Assembly: GCA_024636775.1 (NCBI GenBank)
Contig: JAGXGP010000004.1
Location: forward strand, 1 to 35,856
Origin: Hydrogenophilales bacterium
GTDB taxonomy: Bacteria > Pseudomonadota > Gammaproteobacteria > Burkholderiales > Thiobacillaceae
Direction of reading: 5' to 3'
Length of the DNA: 35,856 nucleotides
Shown here: positions 26,901 through 34,995 of the stretch, one piece after another
Layout of the letters: the number at the start of each line of letters is the position of its first letter
Numbering within the stretch: position 1 is the first letter of the stretch
Made by a program: the position numbers and the translations under genes
Notes under the pieces: model-generated
Database searches by the model: none
The model's input: the letters and a program-made list of their open reading frames with translations, nothing else
Told to the model about the DNA's origin: nothing

Positions 26901-29681
26901 ATGACCCAACGCCCCGTCGCCCTTGCCATTGCCCTCGCCTTTGCCGCCACCGCCTTGCTAACTGCATGCGATAGCACAGCGAAGCTCACCGAGCAGGAAC
27001 ATATTCAGCGGGCGAAAGACTTTGAAGACAAGGGAAATCTTAAAGGCAGCATTCTTGAATTGAAAAATGCCGTCCAAAAGAATCCTGACAGCCCTCAAGC
27101 CAGGCTCATGCTCGGGCAAGTCTATTTAAAATCGGGAATGGGCGCGGAAGCAGAAAAAGAGCTGGCTCGGGCAGTACAGCTTGGCGTCAATCGCGAAACC
27201 ATCAAGCCCCAACTTGGCGAAGCATTGCTGATCATGGGGGAGTACAAGCGCATACTTGATGAAATCCAGCTTGGCGACAGCACCTCCACAGCGCATCGAG
27301 CCCGCATTCTGCAATTGCGAGCCGATGCCCTGCTCAAGCAAGGCAAGTTGAAAGAAGCTTGCGATACCTTCCAGCTATCACTGGATACTGATTCAAACAA
27401 TCCGCCTACCTACTGGGGCCTGGCTCAATGCGCTGTTGCTGAGCGTGACATGGTAAAAGCCAGACAGTGGCTCGATACGGCAATCAAGATTGCAGACAAA
27501 CAAGCAAAGACCTGGGTTTTTATCGGTAGCCTTGAACAGCTAAACAACAACATGCAAGCAGCCATGGCTGCATATACCAACGCCCTGAAATTGGACCCGA
27601 ACAATCTGGAGGCGCTGCAAAGCCACGCCATACTCAGCATGATTCTTGGCCAGTGGGAGGTAGCAAAGAAAGATATTGATACAACTCGGAAGCTCGCACC
27701 GAAATATTTTGGCACCCATTATCTTCAAGCCTTGTTCAATTTCCGCCAAAAGAAGTACCCGGAAGCGCGGGATGAGCTCAATGAAGTATTCAAGATCACC
27801 TCCGATCACATGCCGAGCGTACTGCTTTTTGGGGAAACCACATTCGCCCTGGGATCGCATCAGCAAGCGGAATCCTACCTGAACCGATACCTTGCGCAGT
27901 TTCCCGGCGATGCTCATGCACGCAGGGTGTTAGCTGCGACCCAACTCAAGCAAAATCAACCCGACCGCGCACTGGAAACGCTTTCGCCGCTATTGCGTTC
28001 CGAAAAAATGGACCCTGGTGCGCTTGCCCTCTCGAGTGAAGCCTATCGAATCAAGGGTGAGCCCCAAAAAGCGGCGGAACTGCTAGAAAAAGCGGCACAG
28101 CTCGACCCCCAAAATGCCGATATCAAAACGCAATTAGGGAGAAATCACCTCGCTGCAGGAGACACCACTGGCGCCATCAACCAGTTTGAAGCTGCCGCCG
28201 CCCTCGATCCCAAGCGAACCCCAGCCGACAGCCTGTTAATACTCAGTCTTCTTGAGCAGAAAGCGTACGACAAAGCCCTATCTGCCATCCAGAGCCTGGA
28301 GAAGAAACTACCCAATAGTCCTGTCACGCATGAACTTCGGGGCAAGGCCTATGCAGGCAAGAATGATTTGGTAAATGCCAGAAAAAGCTTCGAACAAGCA
28401 TTGGCTATCGATCAGAACTATTTCCCGGCTATCGCAGGCCTTGCGAACCTGGATTTGCGAAACAAGGATTTCTCAAGTGCCCGAAAAAGACTCGAGAAAA
28501 TTCTCAGTCAGGACAAGAACAACCTACTGGCAATGATGTCGCTTGCTGAGTTGGCTGCCGTCAACCAGCAAGCGGTTGAATATGTAGGCTGGCTTGAAAA
28601 AGCGGCCAAGGCGCACCCGAAAGCCGCGCCGCCCAGGATTGCGCTAGCCCATCATTACATGGCCAAAAATGACGCTCAAAAAGCGCTGGCTTTAGCGGAC
28701 GAAACCCTCAACGCGAACCCGAATAACCCTGCGGCACTGGATTTGCTTGCAAGCATCCAGTTGGCCACCGGTAACAAGACTGGCGCACTTGCGACATACA
28801 ACAAGCTCGTCCAGAAAGCAGAATGGTCGGCAGAAGCTCACTACGGACTCGCCAAAGCCCTGCTTGCCAATGGGGAACTGACACCTGCGCGCGCCGAATT
28901 GCAAAAAGCATTGCGCATCAACCCCACTCATCTTGCCAGCCAGGACGCCCTGGTAGGACTGGAAATGGGGGACAACAACCCAAGTGCCGCGCTTCGCCTG
29001 GCCCGGCAAATGCAGGCCCAGCACGCCAACTTGCCATTGGGGTATGAACGAGAAGCCGACATACTCCTAACCCAAAAACAGACGCTTCAAGCAATCAAGG
29101 CTTATGAACTGTCACTTCAGAAAGGCGCTGGCTCAGTCGGACTCATCAAGCTGCACCAGGCATACACCCTTGCCGGGAACACCACCACAGCCGACCAACG
29201 GCTTAGCGATTGGCTAAGGCAGCACCCAACCGACACGGCTGTCCGTACCTATGCAGCCGAGCACTTCATGCGCAGCAATCGCAACAAAGAGGCGATTGTC
29301 CAATTTGAGTTACTCCAACGACAGTTTCCCAACAATCCGGCCATCTTTAACAATCTGGCGTCTGTCTATCAAGCCGAAAAAAATCCACGAGCATTGGTTG
29401 CAGCGGAGCGGGCCCTGAAATTATCCCCCAACAATCCGGCCATCCAGGACACCTTGGGCTGGATTCTGGTTGAAAAGGGTCAAATCAAGCGTGGGCTGGA
29501 ACTCCTGAAAAAAGCCGCCATCGCCGCGCCTCGCGTGCCCACCATTCGTTATCACTACGCAGTCGCGCTGTCACAGAACGGCAACGCGGTACAGGCAAAG
29601 AAAGAGTTGCTCAGTTTATTACAGGCTTTCCCTACATTCCCAGAAGCGGAAGCCGCGAAAGAATTGCTCGCACGCCTTTGA
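26901..29681 (+). CDS. prsT: PEP-CTERM system TPR-repeat lipoprotein PrsT (copy 2)
   Basis: 926 residues from the ATG at 26901; a TTG two codons upstream is open, but GTGGAG lies 7 bases before the ATG. Lipobox LLTAC, Cys23. TPR repeats through the whole length, aligning with copy 1 by eye at many points: KGNLKGSILELKNAVQKNPDSPQARLMLG at the start, NNPAALDLLASIQLATGNKTGAL in the middle, NNPAIQDTLGWILVEKGQIKRGLELLKKA at the end. The two copies are clearly paralogues but far from identical, so the duplication is old or one copy was acquired separately. Copy 2 has somewhat lower G+C than copy 1. Same signalling or scaffolding role presumed. Confidence 0.9.
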   Translation: MTQRPVALAIALAFAATALLTACDSTAKLTEQEHIQRAKDFEDKGNLKGSILELKNAVQKNPDSPQARLMLGQVYLKSGMGAEAEKELARAVQLGVNRETIKPQLGEALLIMGEYKRILDEIQLGDSTSTAHRARILQLRADALLKQGKLKEACDTFQLSLDTDSNNPPTYWGLAQCAVAERDMVKARQWLDTAIKIADKQAKTWVFIGSLEQLNNNMQAAMAAYTNALKLDPNNLEALQSHAILSMILGQWEVAKKDIDTTRKLAPKYFGTHYLQALFNFRQKKYPEARDELNEVFKITSDHMPSVLLFGETTFALGSHQQAESYLNRYLAQFPGDAHARRVLAATQLKQNQPDRALETLSPLLRSEKMDPGALALSSEAYRIKGEPQKAAELLEKAAQLDPQNADIKTQLGRNHLAAGDTTGAINQFEAAAALDPKRTPADSLLILSLLEQKAYDKALSAIQSLEKKLPNSPVTHELRGKAYAGKNDLVNARKSFEQALAIDQNYFPAIAGLANLDLRNKDFSSARKRLEKILSQDKNNLLAMMSLAELAAVNQQAVEYVGWLEKAAKAHPKAAPPRIALAHHYMAKNDAQKALALADETLNANPNNPAALDLLASIQLATGNKTGALATYNKLVQKAEWSAEAHYGLAKALLANGELTPARAELQKALRINPTHLASQDALVGLEMGDNNPSAALRLARQMQAQHANLPLGYEREADILLTQKQTLQAIKAYELSLQKGAGSVGLIKLHQAYTLAGNTTTADQRLSDWLRQHPTDTAVRTYAAEHFMRSNRNKEAIVQFELLQRQFPNNPAIFNNLASVYQAEKNPRALVAAERALKLSPNNPAIQDTLGWILVEKGQIKRGLELLKKAAIAAPRVPTIRYHYAVALSQNGNAVQAKKELLSLLQAFPTFPEAEAAKELLARL

Positions 29682-29686
29682 TTTTA

Positions 29687-29750
29687 TTGAGGGGGCTTCT
29701 ATATCCGGCTCATGAGCGGGGGGCTATTCAGCCACCCCAATATCCCTCAA
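29687..29750 (+). repeat. Structured 3' element after prsT copy 2
   Basis: Outer arms TTGAGGG (29687-29693) and CCCTCAA (29744-29750) enclose a hairpin GGGGGGCT (29718-29725), loop ATTC, AGCCACCCC (29730-29738) with one bulged A. It begins 5 bases after the stop codon and lacks a T-run. Possible 3' stabiliser or processing site. Confidence 0.4.
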
Positions 29751-29782
29751 TTCGCACCAGATTGCTCAAGTGGTTGAAACTA

Positions 29783-29811
29783 ACAGGGGCTGGAGGACCT
29801 GTGGTTTTTTT
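29783..29811 (+). terminator. Possible weak terminator for prsT copy 2
   Basis: Short stem ACAGG / CCTGT with a 10-base loop, followed after GG by seven T (29805-29811). The stem is only 5 bp, so confidence is limited. Confidence 0.4.
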
Positions 29812-29949
29812 GTATCGTGTTACTCATTGATGCCACCGGGATTAGGCTTGCGCGCTTTACCGGCCCAGCAGAACCCGGTCTCCACAACAAGATGAGCGCC
29901 CAATCAAACCCTCTCTCTCCCGATCACGCCATGCTGGATGCACACAAAC

Positions 29950-29979
29950 AAAAACCCCGCCTAAACTGGCGGGGTTTTT
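29950..29979. terminator. Bidirectional Rho-independent terminator
   Basis: A perfect 12-bp inverted repeat, AAAAACCCCGCC / GGCGGGGTTTTT with a 6-base loop (TAAACT): G+C-rich stem with a T-run on both strands. It lies between the convergent prsT copy 2 and the PEP-CTERM gene and serves both directions. Confidence 0.93.
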
Positions 29980-30022
29980 GATGAGGCTGATGTTACCCCC
30001 GGGCCGAAACCCAGATTATCGT

Positions 30023-30856
30023 TCAGGCTGATTTACGCTTGCGCAGGGAAACACCCATGCCAATCAGGCCCATACCAAGCAAGGCCAAAGTAGCGGGTTC
30101 CGGCACTTGATTGAAATCAACAGCACCGACAGCGCTGATCGCCACATGAGTACCGTTGATGGCAACACCTTGAGACGTATTATTGAAAGCGTTGAAGGCC
30201 AAAGTGTAGAACGGGTCAGGATCAACGAAGTAAAGGTCGCCAGCTGCGGTATTCGCATAAGACGTGGTCGAGTTCAGGAACGCTCCGCCAAGTGGGTCAA
30301 TGCCCGCGAGGCCTACAACCAGGCTTCCAGAACCAAACAAGGTGTCACCCGCATTTTGCGAGATCGACGCTTCTGAGCCGAGGGTGGCCGCAGAGAAAAG
30401 TGTACGCGTAGCAGCATTCGCAAAGTCAGTATCTTGCCACACGCTGAAATTCAGGCTTGACAAGTTATAGGTGCTACCAATGGTTCCAACCGTGCCGCTC
30501 GCCAAAGTCGCCACCAGATTGAACGTGAGGTAGAGGCCGTGAGTGACGCCGAGACCACTCGTAATCGCTGGCACAGTGCCCAACGGCAATCCTAAGGGGC
30601 CGCCGTTTGTGAAGCCACTAAAGTCCATATAACCAAAGTTCGTGGACAAGCTTCCTACACCGACGCCACCCGCATTAATGGTCAGACGCTCAGATGAGCC
30701 GCCGTTAATTGAGGTCGCATAAAAACTGTTGAGTGTAGCTGCGTTGGAGTCCGGGTCTACTTGAAACTGAGGTAAAGCAAATGCACTGGCTGACAGTGCC
30801 AGCCCCATTGCCAATCCGGTTGCGACGAACAAGGGCTTGAATTTTACGATTTTCAT
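30023..30856 (-). CDS. PEP-CTERM sorting domain protein (exosortase substrate)
   Basis: 277 residues. Signal peptide up to about residue 27 (MGLALSASAFA), a Gly/Ala/Ser/Thr-rich body without Cys, and a C-terminal PEP-CTERM signal at 251-277: VPEPATLALL, a hydrophobic stretch, and the basic tail RKRKSA. Such proteins are exported by Sec and processed by an exosortase before release into the extracellular matrix or surface attachment. The body (FGYMDFSGFTNGGPLGLPLG, GDTLFGSGSLVVGLAGIDP) is not a domain that I recognise but resembles other PEP-CTERM matrix proteins. Ribosome site AAAGGAA 9 bases before ATG. Promoter is sigma-54 (30939-30953), no exosortase gene is in the window. Confidence 0.93.
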   Translation of the reverse strand: MKIVKFKPLFVATGLAMGLALSASAFALPQFQVDPDSNAATLNSFYATSINGGSSERLTINAGGVGVGSLSTNFGYMDFSGFTNGGPLGLPLGTVPAITSGLGVTHGLYLTFNLVATLASGTVGTIGSTYNLSSLNFSVWQDTDFANAATRTLFSAATLGSEASISQNAGDTLFGSGSLVVGLAGIDPLGGAFLNSTTSYANTAAGDLYFVDPDPFYTLAFNAFNNTSQGVAINGTHVAISAVGAVDFNQVPEPATLALLGMGLIGMGVSLRKRKSA

Positions 30857-30938
30857 GATTAATTTCCTTTCACTTCTTTAAAGAAACGAGCTTTCGACTT
30901 GGACGGGTTTCTTGGTTTATCCCGATGAACAACTTAAA

Positions 30939-30953
30939 GCATTGCCCATGCCA
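30939..30953 (-). promoter_or_regulatory. Sigma-54 (-24/-12) promoter of the PEP-CTERM gene
   Basis: Minus strand TGGCATGGGCAATGC: the RpoN consensus TGGCACGNNNNTTGC except at positions 6 and 12, GG and GC at exact spacing. Predicted start near 30927, leader of about 70 bases. Its two deviations are identical to those of the promoter at 14175-14189. Confidence 0.78.
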
Positions 30954-31005
30954 GCTGAAAATTAAATCACTCAACCATTTGATTTGCATAACACTTATCA
31001 ATTCG

Positions 31006-31016
31006 ACCAGCCTGGT
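31006..31016. repeat. Short palindrome upstream of the PEP-CTERM promoter
   Basis: ACCAG-C-CTGGT, 5-base arms with one central base, about 58 bases upstream of the -24 box. Could be an accessory activator site or chance. Confidence 0.25.
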
Positions 31017-31038
31017 TTTCACTCACCGATGTTGAGCA

Positions 31039-31057
31039 GTGTAAAGTTTCCCGACAC
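31039..31057 (-). promoter_or_regulatory. Candidate PrsR enhancer site
   Basis: On the plus strand GTGTAAAG-TTT-CCCGACAC: an imperfect inverted repeat with half-sites GTGTAAAG and GTGTCGGG, centred about 96 bases upstream of the -24 box at 30953. That is the normal distance for a sigma-54 activator site. Assignment to PrsR is inference from gene context. Confidence 0.5.
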
Positions 31058-31085
31058 CCACGGGACGAAGATCAATCGTCAAGCA

Positions 31086-32144
31086 TTATCCATTCTTAAT
31101 ATAACCCTCTGCCCTCCCCCGCCCGGCCACAATTGGTATTGGCTTGGCAAAGCCCATCCTGAATAACATCAAAGGGATAGCCTCACCCAGAGCGGTTCTC
31201 CAACCGTCCGCCAGGCTGCGCTGCGTATCGACTGGAACGCCCTCCTTACTAGCCCCTTGCAGCGCAAATATTGCCGAGGCCGGCATGGGCTGCAGGACAC
31301 GCCCCTGGCTTGTAGCGGTTAGCCAGATCCGCTGAAAAGCACGCCCCACATCGAAAATCGACTGGTCATCAGCATTTTTTACAGTCAGAAAACCCAGATT
31401 CGGCGCTAATCGGCATGGCAAGTCGCAGGCACGCCAGCCCATCATGTAGTGCGCGCCGAGCAGATTAGTCAGACGCATGACCGGCCAGTGGCGCAGCAGG
31501 GCAAAAACCGGACGCAATAGCGGCTCAACGCCCAGCGCACCGGGGGGCAGACCTTCGGGACAGCTCGCGTGCCAACCTGTTTCGAAATGGATAGCTGAAA
31601 AAAGCTCTTCGTGCAGTACCCGGGTACGGAATCGTTCGGTCTCGGCGCGCCGCATCAAACGAAGGATCTGATTGCGTATCGCGGAGTCGTCCAGCCAATT
31701 TAGCTGGCAGTCTGGGAAAAGCTGCGCTGCCGAATCCAGTTCGGCCTGCTCTGCATGGGCTATTCTGGGGCCGCGAAAATACACCCGACGGTTTGTGTGC
31801 CTCAGCGGAATCATTTCCCACAGCGGATCGGCCACGGTTTGGTCTGGCTTCAAATGGATGCTCAGAACCCAATCAGGCTGATTCGGGTCGGGTAACAGTA
31901 ATGGGACGGCCCGAATGCCAAAGCGGCTTGCGGTTATGGTCAGATTTTCAACCAGCGCCCCCAATGACATCAGGGCGAGCGCCCGGTTGTAGCCCGCGGG
32001 AGGCGGGAGCTTCGGCTCGGTATAGGTGACACGGAGGGTATCGTGATCAAGCCTGAAACGGACTCGGTGATGATTGTCCGCGGAAGGCGCCAGGATGGCG
32101 CCTTCCAGGATAAAGCGTAGCGTGTCCTGGTCCAGTTGGCTCAT
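31086..32144 (-). CDS. Nitroreductase-fold protein of the acyltransferase-E1 cluster
   Basis: 352 residues from the ATG at 32144, which overlaps the ThiF stop by 4 bases; a GTG 18 bases upstream is also open. Nitroreductase features: LEGAILAPSADNHHRVRF (13-30, FMN phosphate region), LALMSLGALVENLTITASRFGI (56-77, the dimer helix) and RHTNRRVYFRGP (115-126, like the RRSVRxF motif). Flavin enzymes of this fold reduce nitro or enone groups, or oxidise as in thiazoline oxidases. The C-terminal half is longer than a standard 200-residue enzyme. A fused E1 + nitroreductase arrangement is known from mycobacterial MoeY/Rv1355c-type proteins; here the parts are separate coupled genes. Substrate unknown. 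Confidence 0.75.
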   Translation of the reverse strand: MSQLDQDTLRFILEGAILAPSADNHHRVRFRLDHDTLRVTYTEPKLPPPAGYNRALALMSLGALVENLTITASRFGIRAVPLLLPDPNQPDWVLSIHLKPDQTVADPLWEMIPLRHTNRRVYFRGPRIAHAEQAELDSAAQLFPDCQLNWLDDSAIRNQILRLMRRAETERFRTRVLHEELFSAIHFETGWHASCPEGLPPGALGVEPLLRPVFALLRHWPVMRLTNLLGAHYMMGWRACDLPCRLAPNLGFLTVKNADDQSIFDVGRAFQRIWLTATSQGRVLQPMPASAIFALQGASKEGVPVDTQRSLADGWRTALGEAIPLMLFRMGFAKPIPIVAGRGRAEGYIKNG

Positions 32145-33001
32145 TTCAACCCGAGCTGCCACCGGGCAATGGCAAGGCCCAGGCGCTGAATCGGGTTGTT
32201 GTTGCCCCAGGGTCGCCAGGTATGGGTCAGCTTGTTTTCGTAAGCATCAAACTGGTAGCCGTGCGGCGCGGCCAGAACCTTGCCGCGTTTCAACAGGATT
32301 TTCAGCGCCTCGGTGGCTGCGGCCCCCGCGCATAACTGGCACGCCATAGCGGTTGAGGGTCCGCGCTGACCGGCAAAGTCGACGGTGGAACGATCCGCCA
32401 GATAGCCGCGTTGCAGCATGGCGGGGGACAGACCCAACAAGAAGCGGAGGGCTTTTTCGTTGTCGGACACACCCTCGAACCGAAAATACTCTTCGAAGCT
32501 CATGCGGCCGGGCAAAATGTTGACGATGGCTGTGCCCATGCCCAGTGGGGCGGCGATGACGGCGGGGATGCGCAAGCGCTCGCACGCCCTGTAGACCGCT
32601 TCTCGCGCGGCGAACACGAAAAAATCCAGACCGTCGACATAAATATCGACATCTTTGAAGAAATCATCCAAGTTGGTTTCATTGACACCTTCGGGGAAAA
32701 CCCGGATATCCAGTTCGGGATTGATATCCCGCGCCTGTTCAAGCATGACGTCGACCTTGGCACGACCGAGAGTTTGCATAGTGGCGCCAGCCTGGCGGTT
32801 GAAGTTAACCTGATCGAAGGTGTCGAAATCGGAAATATTGAATTTTCCGATCCCCAGGCGAGCCAGCGTCAGCAGGTGAATTCCGCCTACGCCCCCCATC
32901 CCGGCAATTGCAACACGCACATTACGTAACGTGCTTTGCTCCGCTTCCGTGACCCAGCCAATATTTCTAGAAAAGGCGGTGCTGTAATCGAATTGTGGCA
33001 T
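32141..33001 (-). CDS. ThiF/E1-like adenylating enzyme
   Basis: 286 residues, cytoplasmic. Nucleotide-binding GMGGVGG (34-40), acidic DFDTFDQVNFNRQ (58-70) with the R/N/Q residues that contact ATP, Lys82, and YVDGLDFF (121-128) in place of the usual D-G/A-D strand. Family members adenylate the C-terminus of a ubiquitin-like sulfur carrier or a peptide. The two CxxC pairs that hold structural zinc in ThiF/MoeB are missing: the only cysteines are 140, 221 and 224, the last two in CQLCAGAAATEALK. No obvious ThiS/ubiquitin-like partner is encoded next to it. The gap to the acyltransferase stop is 11 bases, and the stop overlaps the nitroreductase start. Confidence 0.85.
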   Translation of the reverse strand: MPQFDYSTAFSRNIGWVTEAEQSTLRNVRVAIAGMGGVGGIHLLTLARLGIGKFNISDFDTFDQVNFNRQAGATMQTLGRAKVDVMLEQARDINPELDIRVFPEGVNETNLDDFFKDVDIYVDGLDFFVFAAREAVYRACERLRIPAVIAAPLGMGTAIVNILPGRMSFEEYFRFEGVSDNEKALRFLLGLSPAMLQRGYLADRSTVDFAGQRGPSTAMACQLCAGAAATEALKILLKRGKVLAAPHGYQFDAYENKLTHTWRPWGNNNPIQRLGLAIARWQLGLK

Positions 33002-33012
33002 TTGAAGTCTAT

Positions 33013-33822
33013 TCAGTCGCCTCTTAAGAGGCGCTGGACAATCCCTTCCTCATCATCTTTCGAGAAAAAATAAGGATAGAGCGAGCGTTCAATTCTCGCA
33101 GCCTCGGAATCTGTTGTCCCCCCCCAATGCGCTATCTGCTGATCGACATAATCGATTTTCAGGCGCAACAATACCCCCATCGTGTTAACACGTGTATTGA
33201 GACGCTCCTCACCAAACGGCTCAAATCCAAGCATGCGCTTGTAGAAAAGGGCGTGCCTGGGAGTGACTTCAATCAGCACATCTGTCTGATTATGCAGGAT
33301 GCGCCCGTAGATATAAGCAATATGAAAAAGACCCGCAAGGACGCGCTTGGACCCGCGTACTTGATCTACCGCAAATTTTGTCAATTCGCAGATCTTGCAT
33401 CCTTCATCCCTGAGTTCATCCACTTCTTTTTTGTAATTTTCATCGGCCATCAGCGGATTGCCTGCATCAATGCCGAGGGTCAGGGTCCCGACAACAGCTT
33501 CATTCTGTGATGCCATCAACGTAATCCGGTCTGGCACTTTCAGCATGCCCGGCACGTCATATCCACGCTTCATATACATGCGTTGGATCAACATGCTGGC
33601 ATTGTTGACGCGTTCCTGTGAGTGCGCCAATCGAATTTTGAAATTTTGTTCTTCTATGGATTCAGGCTGCGGTTGACGACTTTCATCACCCGGAATCATG
33701 ACTAGATCTTTCAGGGTGTAAGGCGACACAGCAATAATGGTGTTGTCCCATTCATCTGGGCTTTTTCGCCATTCTCTGGTACCAAAAGGGAACTTACGCT
33801 TGTCTGACATTTTTCCTGACAT
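33013..33822 (-). CDS. N-acyltransferase of the FeeM / PEP-CTERM-exosortase-associated type
   Basis: 269 residues (a second ATG 12 bases downstream has AGGA very close, so the start may be 33810). GNAT-like fold: EEQNFKIRLAHSQERVNNASMLIQRMY (57-83), RITLMASQNEAVVGTLTLGID (99-119), CELTKFAVD (145-153) and EVTPRHALFYKRMLGFEPFG (185-204). These match N-acyl amino acid synthases (FeeM) and the related acyltransferases found with exosortases, which join acyl chains from acyl carrier protein or CoA to an amino acid. The CoA-type RxxGxG loop is poor, as in acyl-ACP-dependent members. First gene of the cluster; hemB lies about 100 bases upstream in the same direction. Product unknown. Confidence 0.78.
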   Translation of the reverse strand: MSGKMSDKRKFPFGTREWRKSPDEWDNTIIAVSPYTLKDLVMIPGDESRQPQPESIEEQNFKIRLAHSQERVNNASMLIQRMYMKRGYDVPGMLKVPDRITLMASQNEAVVGTLTLGIDAGNPLMADENYKKEVDELRDEGCKICELTKFAVDQVRGSKRVLAGLFHIAYIYGRILHNQTDVLIEVTPRHALFYKRMLGFEPFGEERLNTRVNTMGVLLRLKIDYVDQQIAHWGGTTDSEAARIERSLYPYFFSKDDEEGIVQRLLRGD

Positions 33823-33858
33823 AACTTGGTCCGTTAAATTCTGAGCAAGTTACCTATC

Positions 33859-33868
33859 TGAATATTCA
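33859..33868. promoter_or_regulatory. Palindrome just after the putative promoter of the acyltransferase cluster
   Basis: TGAATATTCA, perfect 10-base palindrome, about 7-16 bases downstream of the predicted transcription start. Operator-like position; identity unknown. Confidence 0.25.
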
Positions 33869-33881
33869 ATTGTGTACGTCT

Positions 33882-33911
33882 GTTATACGGAGAAAATGGG
33901 CAGAAACTTAA
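33882..33911 (-). promoter_or_regulatory. Possible sigma-70 promoter for the acyltransferase-E1-nitroreductase cluster
   Basis: Minus strand TTAAGT (33911-33906), 18-base spacer, TATAAC (33887-33882), giving a leader of about 53 bases. The -35 is weak. No terminator is seen between hemB and this gene, so read-through from hemB is also possible. Confidence 0.35.
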
Positions 33912-33923
33912 TCGGAGCTTGAT

Positions 33924-34985
<1,062 letters not shown>

Positions 34986-34995
34986 TCAATGGTGT

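Larger units (their letters stand above)
29682..30022. other. 341-base gap between prsT copy 2 and the PEP-CTERM gene
   Basis: No protein-coding gene that I can support. From left to right: a structured element at 29687-29750, a T-rich weak terminator at 29783-29811, about 140 bases without a recognisable signal except the inverted arms ACCGGG (29835-29840) and CCCGGT (29874-29879), and a strong bidirectional terminator at 29950-29979. Confidence 0.6.

Noticed and set aside
29687-29750. Cyclic di-GMP riboswitch
   Set aside because: The element is after the prsT stop codon, not in a leader, and the conserved GEMM core bases are not present.
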